Source: Sedimentisphaerales bacterium (GTDB lineage: Bacteria; Planctomycetota; Phycisphaerae; Sedimentisphaerales; Anaerohalosphaeraceae). From it: a stretch of DNA of 64,000 nucleotides. Below the pieces are notes generated by a model. That model was not told the origin of the DNA and did not search any database. It worked only from the letters and a program-made list of their open reading frames with translations. The position numbers and the translations under genes are program-made. Below, in pieces: positions 18,005 through 27,407 of the stretch. The first letter of the stretch is position 1, and each line of letters opens with the position of its first letter. The stretch is taken from contig JAFGPC010000090.1 in NCBI GenBank assembly GCA_016926155.1, forward strand, positions 1 to 64,000, written 5' to 3'.

Positions 18005-18499
18005 TCAGTATTCCGAATAGGGGTTGTTATGGCTGTCGGTACCGGGATAATCAATACGGAGTTGTCGAGTGGCAGGCTTATAATACCAGCCGTCATCTCC
18101 GGGCATGGGATCGGGAAATGTTCCAACATCGCTGAGTATTACGATGGCATTATTTCCGTTAAAGCTATTCTTAGGTATAGCTGTCAGATAAGGGCCTAAG
18201 TAGTGTTCGGCTGATTTCACTCCGGCAGAATTTCCAGTAATACTGGTATAGGCGGTTAGTTGTGTAATAAGAAGTGATTGAGGATCGACGATTGCTCCAC
18301 CAAAATAACCAGGCGCCAATCCGTTATGCTGGACGGTATACCGTTCAATGGCTTCGCGCATAATGCGCAGGTTGTCTTTGGCGGCAGCCTCGGCGGCCTG
18401 TTGCGAGTGATTCTGAAATTCGGGAATCACTATGGCCGCCAGGATCCCGATGATCGAGACGACGATCAAAAGCTCAATAAGTGTAAATGCCTTTTTCAT
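18005..18499 (-). CDS. type IV prepilin / type II pseudopilin-like protein
   Basis: 164 residues. The N-terminus is a classic class III signal: short leader MKKA, then FTLIELLIVVSIIGILAAI with the conserved Glu five residues into the mature protein, all within the first helix. Cleavage by prepilin peptidase after Ala4 would expose Phe5. The C-terminal globular part has PKNSFNGNNAIVI and a long polar tail, similar to GspG/H-type proteins of planctomycetes. It stands alone; no assembly genes are adjacent, though a PilT-type ATPase is at 4.4 kb. It may be a minor pilin or a pseudopilin. Confidence 0.88.
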   Translation of the reverse strand: MKKAFTLIELLIVVSIIGILAAIVIPEFQNHSQQAAEAAAKDNLRIMREAIERYTVQHNGLAPGYFGGAIVDPQSLLITQLTAYTSITGNSAGVKSAEHYLGPYLTAIPKNSFNGNNAIVILSDVGTFPDPMPGDDGWYYKPATRQLRIDYPGTDSHNNPYSEY

Positions 18500-18658
18500 A
18501 TCCTGATATATACCTATAATTCATTCCCAAAACCTCTCTTAAAGTCTTCGAAACGTTGATATGTCGGTCAAATAAGGATTTTGATTTGCCTTCCGCTTCA
18601 AGATAATGCATCATAATGCAACAAAAACAGTGAAAAATAAGAATCAGTGAGGTTTTCC

Positions 18659-19924
18659 ATGAACGTACTACTTATCGGAAGCGGTGGTCGTGAACACGCC
18701 ATTGCATGGAAACTACGCCAATCAAAGGACTTAGGGCAATTGTACACCGCCCCGGGAAATCCCGGAACCGCCCGCTGCGGTAAAAATATTCCCATCGATG
18801 TCAATGATACCCAGGCTCTTGTCGATTTTGCCCGGCAGCGTGATATCGGACTTGTTGTTATCGGGCCGGAAGATCCGTTGGCCGGAGGAATTGTCGATGC
18901 GTTTGAGGCGGCCGGGATCAAGGCATTCGGGCCCAATCAGGCAGCCGCCCAGCTTGAGGCCGATAAGGCCTTTGCCAAGCAGATTATGCGAGCCAATTCC
19001 GTACCGACTGCCGAAAGTCGCACTTTCGATACATTTGAGGATGCCAAGGCCTACATCGCCAGCCGGGATGAGGCCGTTGTCATTAAGGCGGTCGGCTTGG
19101 CCAAGGGAAAAGGCGTCTTTGTATGTAATGATCCATCGGATGGAATCCTGGCGGCTGAGAAAATCATGTGCGACCGTATTTTCGGCGAAGCCGGGGCACA
19201 AATCCTGGTCGAAGACAAGCTGCTTGGGCAGGAGGCCTCGATCCTGGCGTTTGTCGATGGGCGAAGCATTTATGTCATGGAGCCGTCCCAGGACCACAAA
19301 CCAGTCGGAGACGGAGACACCGGAGCCAATACTGGTGGGATGGGTGCTTATTGCCCGGCACCAATCGTGACGGACAAGCTGATGGACCATATTATCAAAG
19401 AGATTCTTGTCCCCACGGTTGATGGAATGAACCGCAACGGTACACCCTATAAAGGAGTGCTTTATGCCGGCCTGATGATGACGCAGGGCGGTCCAAGGGT
19501 ACTGGAGTATAATGTTCGATTTGGCGATCCGGAAACCCAGCCGATCCTGATACGACTCCAGGGCGATCTACTGGAGATCCTCCTGGCGGTCTGTGACGGT
19601 CGTCTTGATGAAGTGGACTTATCCTGGGATGAGAAAGCGGCGGTCTGTGTGGTCATGGCCTCAGGCGGGTATCCGGACGCATATGAGAAAGGTAAGGTTA
19701 TCTCCGGAATCGACAAGGCCGAGGCGATTGAGGGAGTAACCGTATTTCACGCCGGTACGTCCGAAAAAGAAGGCCGACTAGTAACATCCGGCGGGCGTGT
19801 ACTTGGTGTTACAGGTGTTGGGGCTACGATTACCGACGCCAAAGCAAAAGCCTATGAGGGAGTAGAAAAGATTTCGTTTGAGGGGGCAACTTATCGAAGG
19901 GATATTGCCGATAAGGCATTATAG
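18659..19924 (+). CDS. purD: phosphoribosylamine-glycine ligase
   Basis: 421 residues, standard length. It joins phosphoribosylamine and glycine with ATP in purine synthesis. The N-terminal MNVLLIGSGGREHAIAWKL, GPEDPLAGGIVD, the ATP-grasp lysine in VIKAVGLAKGKGV, the NTGGMGAY loop and EYNVRFGDPE are all conserved PurD motifs. ATG 18659 begins exactly at the family N-terminus and follows GAGG; the frame opens four codons earlier. The AsmA-like gene starts 17 bases after the stop and may be co-transcribed, though functionally unrelated. Confidence 0.97.
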   Translation: MNVLLIGSGGREHAIAWKLRQSKDLGQLYTAPGNPGTARCGKNIPIDVNDTQALVDFARQRDIGLVVIGPEDPLAGGIVDAFEAAGIKAFGPNQAAAQLEADKAFAKQIMRANSVPTAESRTFDTFEDAKAYIASRDEAVVIKAVGLAKGKGVFVCNDPSDGILAAEKIMCDRIFGEAGAQILVEDKLLGQEASILAFVDGRSIYVMEPSQDHKPVGDGDTGANTGGMGAYCPAPIVTDKLMDHIIKEILVPTVDGMNRNGTPYKGVLYAGLMMTQGGPRVLEYNVRFGDPETQPILIRLQGDLLEILLAVCDGRLDEVDLSWDEKAAVCVVMASGGYPDAYEKGKVISGIDKAEAIEGVTVFHAGTSEKEGRLVTSGGRVLGVTGVGATITDAKAKAYEGVEKISFEGATYRRDIADKAL

Positions 19925-19941
19925 AATGAAATCCTGACATA

Positions 19942-22900
19942 ATGAGTATGTCGAACAAGCGAACCAGAACAAGGTTGAGGCGTCTAGTCCGTCGGCGGTT
20001 TCTACGGCGTTTGATGTGGATAGGTATTTTGGGGTTCCTTTGCTGGGTGCTCTATCGCGAGGTAGGATATCGTATCCTGCTTCCCATCGCTGAACGTCAG
20101 ATTCGCGGACTGACCGGTGCACAGGTTACGATTGGGAATTTGGAATTTTCCAGCAATGCCGTGGCGCGCATTCATAATCTGACCCTTCGCTCTCAGCAGG
20201 ACGAACATTATGGCGGAGAGATTCTTAAAGCCGATGAGGTGGAGGGGAGATTTTCCTTCTGGAGTGTCCTGCGACTCCGACCCCGACTGAAGTATGTGAC
20301 GCTGCGACAGTTTGAGGTTAGCGCCCAATATAATGCCGATGCTCGAGAGTGGAATCTTGCGGATTTGGATATTACACGTTCCTCTTCTCGGGCGCCACTT
20401 CCCATTGTCAATGCGGAAAATGGTGTGCTGAAACTGCAGGTGGTTCGCAACAACGTAGTCCGTCCTCTGGCGATTGCCGGTATCCGCGGGATGTTCTCAC
20501 AGGTTCATCATGTCGAAAACACATACAGTTTCTATCTCAGCACAGACAATTCCCTGGGATATGTGGGAAGTGAGCTTAGAGGCATCTGGCAAGCCGGCCC
20601 CGAGGGGAAAATTACCGTTAGCGGACAGGTCTTGATGGGTAACACCCCCATCTATGGAAATAGTTGGGACATGCGAAATCTGAACTTGCAGGTTTCTTAT
20701 ACGAAAGAGGAATTTTCCATCGACAAGCTTGATTTTACGGCAGGAGCAAGCGGATATGTTTCATTAACTGGTGTGGTACGTGATTTTCGTAATGAAGGTG
20801 AGTTTGAACTGGATCTGGAGGTAATTGACTGGTACCTGGTTCGAGGCAAAGGGCATAATGTCCTGGCATATAACGATGACATCCTTGCTCCTTTTACAAA
20901 GGTCAAGGAATTGATGAATCAGTATCAGCCGGAAGGTCGTGGCGACATAGAACTTTCCTTAAAGGGGCGATTGGATAATCCGGCGGCCGGCAGGCTGACA
21001 GGATTGGTCCGATGTCGCGATATGACCGTTCGGAATACAAGATTTCCTTATCCACTTGAACACATTACCGGTTTGTTGGAAGTAACCGAGAACAGCCTGA
21101 ATCTGACCAATCTGAGGGGACGGCATGGTGAGGTGGAGGTGCTGATTGAAGGCCACTCGCGAAAAACGAGCGATGGTATGGAACGTCAACTCCGAATGGT
21201 CAGTGAAAATATGCGATTGGATGAAGACCTGTATAAGGCTCTCAACGACCGGCAGAAAAGTCTGTGGTATATCTTTTCTCCGACAGGACGCGCCAGGATC
21301 GATTATTGTTTACAGCAGATGCCGGGTGAAGATGCTTATGGCAAAGTGGACGTGGAACTGCTCGATGTCGATGCTGTGTTTCAGCACTTCCCGTATCCGT
21401 TGACCCATTTGACCGGTTTGCTGATACTGGACCCAAACCGCGTTGAATTAAGGGATGTTGTCTCCCGGAAAGAAGACCGAGCCATTCATCTCAATGGAGC
21501 AGTAACTGAGATCAAATCCGAAAATCCCCGATTTAATATTGTCATTGACGCCAACAACATCCCCATCGATGACACTCTGAAAGCGGCCCTGCCGACCCGG
21601 CAACGTGAGTTCTATGAAAGTTTTCAGGTTGATGCCAAAACAAATGTGCGGATCAAGATATTTCCGAATGAGGTCGGCCGCCGTCCGGTTGAGTATATTG
21701 CCTGGGCAACCATTAATGATGCATCGCTGGTGTATGAAAAGTTCCCTCTGCCTTTGATCCATGTATATGCCAGGGCTCAGATAACCCCGGATGTCGTGAT
21801 CTTGGAAGAAATGAAAGGTCGAAACGGAGAGGGGACGGTACAGGTATCAGGGTATGTCTGGCCGATTAATGATCGTCGCGACCAGACCGGTTTTTGTTTA
21901 CAGATTAATGCCCAGCAACTGGAACTGAAAGAACAATGGCTTGGCTCACTACCTGAAAAAACTGCCAAAGTAATCGAACAGGTTCATCCGACCGGCCATG
22001 TGAATATTGATGCGCAGTTGAATCGAAATGCTCCGCAAGATGCCTGTCATGACAATCGTGTGGTTGTGGAGTGTCTGGGGAATGGTTTTACCTATGAACA
22101 ATTCCCTTACCCGGTCGAGAACCTTACTGGTCAACTTACGGTTGTCGATAGGCGTGTTACTTTGGAAAACATAACGATCCCGGAGATGGTGATTACCCCG
22201 GAGCTTGCCGATGCATTGACTGGTGCGGCCCGGCAATTTGTTCTTGGCCTTGAGCCGAATGGAACTCTGGAGGTTCGGATCGATCATGCCGTGTATGAAT
22301 ATGGCCCGGACGATCCTGGTCAGGTGGATTTTGGGGGAGAGGTCCGATTTCATGATTGCGGTATCGGCCGCAGTCAGGTCGTTACCAACCTTTATGGCCG
22401 TTCCTCCGGAACCGGTCGTTATGTCATAGGGCAAGGTCTGTTTGCTGCGGCTGGCATTGTGGAAGCCTCCACATTGAGGATCAAAGGGCGAGAGGTAACC
22501 CGGCTGCGGGCGGATGTTGTATATGATCCGAATGACGGTACATTTATCAGTCGGAATTTTGGTGCGCGGTGTTATGAAGGGAAGGTTCTGGGAGATATGA
22601 CGGTGCATCGGCCGACAAGAGAAGGGATGGCTTATGCTTTGGATGTTTTATTTGATGAGGTTGCCTTTCGTGGACTGGCAACCGAACAGATGGTGACCAG
22701 CGGCCAGACCAGTCCACAGCGACCCGGCTGGGCCAGCGGGGCGTTGCAGGTTCGAGGTGTGTTAGGATCGGAAGATTCACTTGTGGGTCGGCTTAGCGCG
22801 GGAGTGGTGGATGTCGAAGTGGCGCGCCGTTCCATGCTGGGAAAAGTATTGACCGCACTGCAGATGAGTGAGCCTACCGATTATATGTTCCATACCGTTA

Positions 22901-23199
22901 CAGCGGATGCATATCTTCAAGGTAATGAGGTGATTTTCGAACGTGTAACCATGATGGGGCGATCGCTTGTGCTGGAAGGCACCGGCCGGCTGGATCTGGA
23001 AAATCTGGATGTACATCTGACGTTCAGAGCCGGTCGGACGACTCCGGAAGGGCCTTCTTTCCTTGAATCTCTGGCGGCGGCGTTGGGAAGCGCTATGGTG
23101 AAAGTGGAAGTGCAAGGAAATATCGACGATCCCAAAATTGCGACCGATGCACTACCCGCCATGTCACGTCCTTTGTATATATTCAAAGACGGAAAATAA
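19942..23199 (+). CDS. large AsmA-like envelope protein
   Basis: 1085 residues. A basic N-terminus (TRTRLRRLVRRRFLRRL) leads to one membrane helix (about 24-42). Most of the rest is a long, mainly beta-strand periplasmic region with repeated EQFPYPVENLTGQL-like units (compare FPYPLEHITGLLE and FPYPLTHLTGLLI), about four of them spaced 170-360 residues apart. The end has an AsmA C-terminal type region with MMGRSLVLEGTGRLDLENLD. AsmA-type proteins are thought to form grooves that move phospholipid between the two membranes; here the role is inferred. No good ribosome site; ATG 19942 or 19948. Lies after purD. Confidence 0.75.
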   Translation: MSMSNKRTRTRLRRLVRRRFLRRLMWIGILGFLCWVLYREVGYRILLPIAERQIRGLTGAQVTIGNLEFSSNAVARIHNLTLRSQQDEHYGGEILKADEVEGRFSFWSVLRLRPRLKYVTLRQFEVSAQYNADAREWNLADLDITRSSSRAPLPIVNAENGVLKLQVVRNNVVRPLAIAGIRGMFSQVHHVENTYSFYLSTDNSLGYVGSELRGIWQAGPEGKITVSGQVLMGNTPIYGNSWDMRNLNLQVSYTKEEFSIDKLDFTAGASGYVSLTGVVRDFRNEGEFELDLEVIDWYLVRGKGHNVLAYNDDILAPFTKVKELMNQYQPEGRGDIELSLKGRLDNPAAGRLTGLVRCRDMTVRNTRFPYPLEHITGLLEVTENSLNLTNLRGRHGEVEVLIEGHSRKTSDGMERQLRMVSENMRLDEDLYKALNDRQKSLWYIFSPTGRARIDYCLQQMPGEDAYGKVDVELLDVDAVFQHFPYPLTHLTGLLILDPNRVELRDVVSRKEDRAIHLNGAVTEIKSENPRFNIVIDANNIPIDDTLKAALPTRQREFYESFQVDAKTNVRIKIFPNEVGRRPVEYIAWATINDASLVYEKFPLPLIHVYARAQITPDVVILEEMKGRNGEGTVQVSGYVWPINDRRDQTGFCLQINAQQLELKEQWLGSLPEKTAKVIEQVHPTGHVNIDAQLNRNAPQDACHDNRVVVECLGNGFTYEQFPYPVENLTGQLTVVDRRVTLENITIPEMVITPELADALTGAARQFVLGLEPNGTLEVRIDHAVYEYGPDDPGQVDFGGEVRFHDCGIGRSQVVTNLYGRSSGTGRYVIGQGLFAAAGIVEASTLRIKGREVTRLRADVVYDPNDGTFISRNFGARCYEGKVLGDMTVHRPTREGMAYALDVLFDEVAFRGLATEQMVTSGQTSPQRPGWASGALQVRGVLGSEDSLVGRLSAGVVDVEVARRSMLGKVLTALQMSEPTDYMFHTVTADAYLQGNEVIFERVTMMGRSLVLEGTGRLDLENLDVHLTFRAGRTTPEGPSFLESLAAALGSAMVKVEVQGNIDDPKIATDALPAMSRPLYIFKDGK

Positions 23200-23201
23200 A
23201 A

Positions 23202-23240
23202 AACCACTACCCAATCGAGGTTTGGCGATGGTTATTTTTT
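23202..23240. terminator. imperfect hairpin with T run after the AsmA-like gene
   Basis: AACCACTACCC (23202-23212) pairs imperfectly with GGCGATGGTT (23224-23233) and is followed by a run of six T (23235-23240). It sits between convergent genes and probably ends transcription of the AsmA-like gene. Mismatches in the stem lower confidence. Confidence 0.4.
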
Positions 23241-23262
23241 CGATTTCGTTGAGAAAGGCTGC

Positions 23263-24600
23263 TTATTTCTTTGTGGCTGTACTTTCCGTTTTGATGGGCA
23301 CAGGTTCAACCTGTGTGAACTGGATCAGGGTTACGGGATTGTTCGGATCTTGAACAATCGTACCCACCAACCCGACCTTTTGTCCGATCAAATTGGTTAA
23401 AGACAGTTCCACGAGGCGATCTGCCGGTACCGCATAGGCGATGATTCTGCCCGCATCGTTTGTGATCGTGTATCGTTTTTGGCCTGTCTTGGCGGTATAG
23501 ATGCTTGAAGGCCTGATCGTACCCTGCAGAATGAATTTGCCTCGATCCGGTACTTCCTGCAGTTTTGACTGAAATTCCTGTTGAATCTTTTGTCTGGCTT
23601 TCTTCAGCTCGTTTTCGATGTTCGTAAGGTCGTCACTGGTCTTCTTCACTAATTCATATGCAGCGATTCGTTGAAGATAGAAATCCGCATATGTTTTGGC
23701 GGCACCGGCGTTGGGATTATTGGCAATCTCCGTAAGCGCTTCCTTGAATGTGGTATAATCCTGTTCGGCAAGGGGCTTTTCCAGTTCCTTGGTTATTTGT
23801 TCGCCGATTTCCGTGCATTGAACAGCGAGTTTTTTTGCCAGGGCCAGATCACCAATTTCCGGAACTGGAGTCGTTTGTTCTCCGTTGGTTACGGTTTCCG
23901 TTGCAGTTGGAGTGTCCTCGGTTTTTGGGGGTATCGACGAGTCTGTTTTTTCGGGCTGTGTTACATCTACTTTGGGTGGAGTGGTTTTCTCTGTTGTTAC
24001 AGGAGTTGAGGAGTCAGTTTTTTCCGTGCCGGGCCGAGGCGGCAGAACCACGGGTTCGGCCTTGATCGGTCCGATGTATTTAAGGTATTCCCTGCTGATG
24101 TACAAACGAGCACTGATAGGCGGCTGGATTTTATAATAATCACCTTCGGCGTCCGCCGGATCAATCAACTGTACAAAATCGCCGGTATTCAATTTAGCCT
24201 GCATAGAGGAAGAATTAGCCGGTGCAATCTTTTCGGCGCCCGCCCAGATACGTACGTTATCACCGGTCACGGTCCCGATTTTGGGATTGGAAGGATCCAA
24301 TTTGACGTAGTTTTTGTAAATCCATGAAAAGCTTCCTTCGGGGGGGAGAATCACGGCCCAGCTAAATTTATGATCAACTACTGTAACCCTTGTGGGGGCA
24401 TTGAGTTTTGTAGTGAAATAGTAAGCTGTGCCTGCCCCGGAACGAACGTAGATATCCTGACCAGTAACCTCGGCGATATAAGGCATCTGAGGTGTTTTTT
24501 CCTGATCCTGACCGGTTTTCACGAGAGTATCATTCTGAGCCCAGCCGCACGAGGCGATCCATACCAGTACAATAATGAGTATATTGTTTCGTGAAGTCAT
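23263..24600 (-). CDS. exported protein with two SH3-like domains and coiled-coil part
   Basis: 445 residues. A signal peptide (1-21, cut after GWA) leads to two bacterial SH3-type domains (about 37-90 with DIYVRSGAGTAYYF, and about 97-160 with DNVRIWAGAEKI). A Pro/Thr-rich linker of about 65 residues with repeated EKTDSS units follows, then a helical region (about 240-350) and a small beta domain. SH3b domains usually bind cell-wall peptides. ATG 24600 is preferred because GGGAG lies nine bases upstream and the signal peptide starts there. The linker repeats EKTDSSTPV and EKTDSSIPP. Function not known beyond envelope binding. Confidence 0.8.
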   Translation of the reverse strand: MTSRNNILIIVLVWIASCGWAQNDTLVKTGQDQEKTPQMPYIAEVTGQDIYVRSGAGTAYYFTTKLNAPTRVTVVDHKFSWAVILPPEGSFSWIYKNYVKLDPSNPKIGTVTGDNVRIWAGAEKIAPANSSSMQAKLNTGDFVQLIDPADAEGDYYKIQPPISARLYISREYLKYIGPIKAEPVVLPPRPGTEKTDSSTPVTTEKTTPPKVDVTQPEKTDSSIPPKTEDTPTATETVTNGEQTTPVPEIGDLALAKKLAVQCTEIGEQITKELEKPLAEQDYTTFKEALTEIANNPNAGAAKTYADFYLQRIAAYELVKKTSDDLTNIENELKKARQKIQQEFQSKLQEVPDRGKFILQGTIRPSSIYTAKTGQKRYTITNDAGRIIAYAVPADRLVELSLTNLIGQKVGLVGTIVQDPNNPVTLIQFTQVEPVPIKTESTATKK

Positions 24601-24719
24601 TTTGGCATCTCCCAAAAAGGTCCTTCTTTTCCGTTCGAAATGTGACAAGACCTGTTATCCTTAACATAGTAAATTATCATCAGCTCTAACGATTGTCAAA
24701 TGCTTTTACACAATCGATC

Positions 24720-25913
24720 TCATTGTTTGAGTCGATCCAGTTCCTCCTGGCACATACGGATTTGTCCCGGATCCGTCAGTTCGGTACGAGCCAGTTTCAA
24801 ATACTTGTTTGCCTCATCGGGCTTATCTAGATATCGGCAGTAAAGAATTCCGAGCATCAGATGAATCTGTTCTATATGGGAATACCTTGGATACTGGTTT
24901 AAAAACGCCTCGTAGGCATGGGCGGATTCTGCCCAGCGGCTTGTAGACATGAGTTGATTGGCTATGTCGAGCTGATACTGCTGGGGGAGCACTTGACTGG
25001 GATCCAATTCGGTTAAATCGACGTATTTCTCGGCGGCAGAGGTGAGATTGCGATCATTGATTAAATTGACGATTTCGCCACGGATACGAAGGATTTGATC
25101 ATTTATAGCTTGTTGTTCCGGTGAGGTCGTAATCCTGGCCGAGACATGTTTAGCCACTTTTTTACCGGAAAATGGATCGTAACCATCCGAAACCGAATCC
25201 CGAAACCTGCGGCGCCGATTCCATTGACGGATCATATACCATAGATCGGTATAACTACGATTGATCAGGCCAAAAGCCAATAGAAGGAACGAGGCAGCGA
25301 TTCCATAGGCGTATCCTGCCAGATGGGCTTCGTAGGCAACCGCTTGCCGGGCAAAGTTAGGCTCGAAGATATTATCCCAGACAATTAATTTGAAAGCGAT
25401 GAAATAGAGTGCTGACAATTCCAGAGTTCCGATGATGTAAAACCAGTAGACAATTGTAATTAACGTCCTGGGAAATAATACCAGATAGGCCCCGGTAACT
25501 GTGGCAACAGCACCACTGGCGCCCAGGACGGGCGCTACGTGATTAAACAGCATATGCCCGATGCCGGAAAAAACCCCCCCGGCTAGATACAGGCATACAT
25601 AACCTATATTCCCCAGTTTATCATTGACATTGTTACCGAATAGATAGAGGAAATACATGTTTCCCAGGATATGCATCAGACTACCGTGAAGAAAGGCATA
25701 GGTGACAAACTGCCATAGATAGGCATTGGCCGGATGCAGCATAAGCTGTTGTGCCCAGTCCCGCAGGGGCTCAGTATACGTCATTCCAGGACGTAGACCT
25801 ACACGATGCGGCCAGTAGGAAACCAGGAAAACGAGGATGTTTAGGGCGATCAGTACGTAATTGGCATACGGTGTTCGCCGCGGCTGAATGCTGGTTCGTA
25901 TCGGTAATAGCAT
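24720..25913 (-). CDS. rhomboid-family intramembrane protease with TPR-like tail
   Basis: 397 residues. The N-terminal rhomboid domain (about 15-225) has the catalytic Ser133 in LGASGAVATVTG and His197 in EAHLAGYAYG, with the HGSLMHILGNMYFL helix that forms the active-site wall. Six membrane segments are visible. The C-terminal region (about 255-397) is soluble and has TPR-like helices such as RWAESAHAYEAFLNQYPRY and PDEANKYLKLAR. Rhomboids cut membrane proteins within the bilayer; the tail may bind partners. ATG 25913 is preferred; the longer frame would start with TTG 25919. Confidence 0.88.
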   Translation of the reverse strand: MLLPIRTSIQPRRTPYANYVLIALNILVFLVSYWPHRVGLRPGMTYTEPLRDWAQQLMLHPANAYLWQFVTYAFLHGSLMHILGNMYFLYLFGNNVNDKLGNIGYVCLYLAGGVFSGIGHMLFNHVAPVLGASGAVATVTGAYLVLFPRTLITIVYWFYIIGTLELSALYFIAFKLIVWDNIFEPNFARQAVAYEAHLAGYAYGIAASFLLLAFGLINRSYTDLWYMIRQWNRRRRFRDSVSDGYDPFSGKKVAKHVSARITTSPEQQAINDQILRIRGEIVNLINDRNLTSAAEKYVDLTELDPSQVLPQQYQLDIANQLMSTSRWAESAHAYEAFLNQYPRYSHIEQIHLMLGILYCRYLDKPDEANKYLKLARTELTDPGQIRMCQEELDRLKQ

Positions 25914-26164
25914 AATCAATCATTCCATAGTATAGAAGTTCGTTGGGGGGCATTGTACCGGTTAAGACCTGCGTGTACAAGTTCAAACGCTACGAACCTG
26001 ACAACCTCTTCCGAACAATGTAAAATCTGTATTCGTATACCTTTAGGTTATTTGAGAAAAGGCTTGTTGTTTCTTAATTATCGACCAACCGGTATGTTTT
26101 TTGCTCGAAATCATATCGGAGTAAAAATCAGTCATTTTGTGTAAGAATACCACTGACATCGGCG

Positions 26165-26183
26165 TCTATTCTGTCAGAATAGA
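26165..26183. promoter_or_regulatory. inverted repeat just upstream of the ECF sigma gene
   Basis: TCTATTCT (26165-26172) and AGAATAGA (26176-26183) form a perfect inverted repeat with a three-base centre, ending eight bases before the sigma-factor ATG. It could be an operator or a hairpin that hides the start. No other site of this kind is seen nearby. Confidence 0.5.
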
Positions 26184-26191
26184 GTCAAGAA

Positions 26192-26764
26192 ATGAATCAG
26201 CCCAATGTTCTAAATGAATCAGCACTGGTTTGTGGGGCTCAGCGGGGAGACCGCAGTGCCCTTAAGACATTGTTGCTGCGTAACTGGGGTTGGATGAAGG
26301 GATTAGTGCGTTCGATTTTATCGGACTGTAATGATGTTGACGACGTACTTCAAAATATCTGCGTCCGTGTAATCGGGAAGATCGAAACCTTGCGTGAGCC
26401 CGAGCGATTCCGACCTTGGCTTGTGAGTCTGGCCCGCAATGAAGCGATCAGTTTTCAGCGAAAGAAAAAACGTCAGCCGATCCGGTTGGAACCGGATCAG
26501 TTTGTCCGACAATCCGATCAAAAGGCTTTCGAGGAAACTGAGCGAGCCGAGCAGCAGCGACGGTTGACCGAAGCCATTGACAGGCTGCCGGAAAAATATC
26601 GCCAAGCTCTACTGTTGCAGTTGATGGGAAATATGAGTTACAACGACATCGCCCAGCTTCTGGAGATTCCCGTCACAACCCTACAGGTTCGTTTGGTGCG
26701 GGCGCGCCGGATGGTACAGGATATGATGCTGGGAAAAGAAGTGATAAGGGTACCAAGAACATGA
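26192..26764 (+). CDS. ECF-type RNA polymerase sigma factor
   Basis: 190 residues, the size of an extracytoplasmic-function sigma factor. Region 2 has DVDDVLQNICVRV and FRPWLVSLARNEAISF, which bind core polymerase and melt the -10 box. Region 4 has LPEKYRQALLLQLMGNMSYN and the recognition helix IPVTTLQVRLVRARRMV. The next gene overlaps by four bases (ATGA) and encodes a membrane protein with the form of an anti-sigma factor, followed by a PDZ protein. An inverted repeat lies just before the start. Recognised promoters are not evident. Confidence 0.93.
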   Translation: MNQPNVLNESALVCGAQRGDRSALKTLLLRNWGWMKGLVRSILSDCNDVDDVLQNICVRVIGKIETLREPERFRPWLVSLARNEAISFQRKKKRQPIRLEPDQFVRQSDQKAFEETERAEQQRRLTEAIDRLPEKYRQALLLQLMGNMSYNDIAQLLEIPVTTLQVRLVRARRMVQDMMLGKEVIRVPRT

Positions 26765-27324
26765 GTCAGGAATTGCTGGAAGTTTTGATTGGAAAATTTC
26801 TGGATGGGGAAATCACCCCGGCGGAAAAAAAGATGTTGGATGAGCAGCTTGCCTGTGACGAATCGGCAGGTCGCCTTTTCGAACAGTTACAACGGCTTCA
26901 TCAAAAGATGCAACAGGCTGCTGATGTGCAACTGTCTACAGGGAGAAGTGCGGAAGAGATTTTTGATCGGGCGTGGATTCAGAGCAAGTATTCGATAGGG
27001 GAAAGAGCTATTCGGTTTTTGCAGCGGATGCGGTTTGTCACCGGCATGGCCGCTGGTTTACTCCTTGGATTGGGAGTTCATTTTGTTCTGGAACGTGTTC
27101 AGGAAGAGCCCCTCAGTGTGGATACTATTCAGACGATAGCGGATGCGAATCCTACTGAGATCATGGGACAAACGGATGGATTACCTGCGTGGGAAACGTC
27201 TTCGGTCCAGCCGGTAACGCGTCGGGTGGACTGGTATAACTTTACCGACAGCTCCGGCAATGAATGGGTAGTCGAAGGATATCGTTATCGTGAAAAACCT
27301 AATTTGATCAATTGTGGGTTGTAA
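26761..27324 (+). CDS. probable membrane anti-sigma factor
   Basis: 187 residues. The N-terminal about 80 residues are helical and soluble (FLDGEITPAEKKMLDEQLA is the typical first part of the anti-sigma/zinc-finger-like domain but lacks the HxxxCxxC motif). One membrane helix (about 93-112, GMAAGLLLGLGVHFV) and a periplasmic tail of about 75 residues follow. Start overlaps the sigma gene as ATGA, so production is coupled. By position and layout it should hold the sigma factor inactive at the membrane; the absence of zinc ligands is a difference from ZAS-type anti-sigmas. Confidence 0.78.
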   Translation: MSQELLEVLIGKFLDGEITPAEKKMLDEQLACDESAGRLFEQLQRLHQKMQQAADVQLSTGRSAEEIFDRAWIQSKYSIGERAIRFLQRMRFVTGMAAGLLLGLGVHFVLERVQEEPLSVDTIQTIADANPTEIMGQTDGLPAWETSSVQPVTRRVDWYNFTDSSGNEWVVEGYRYREKPNLINCGL

Positions 27325-27407
27325 GTTTTATACCACAGAGTCGGTGGTCGTCTTTCTTGAATCAGGCCTGACTGTTTTTGAAAAACGTATTTTGAAAGGA
27401 TACAGTC

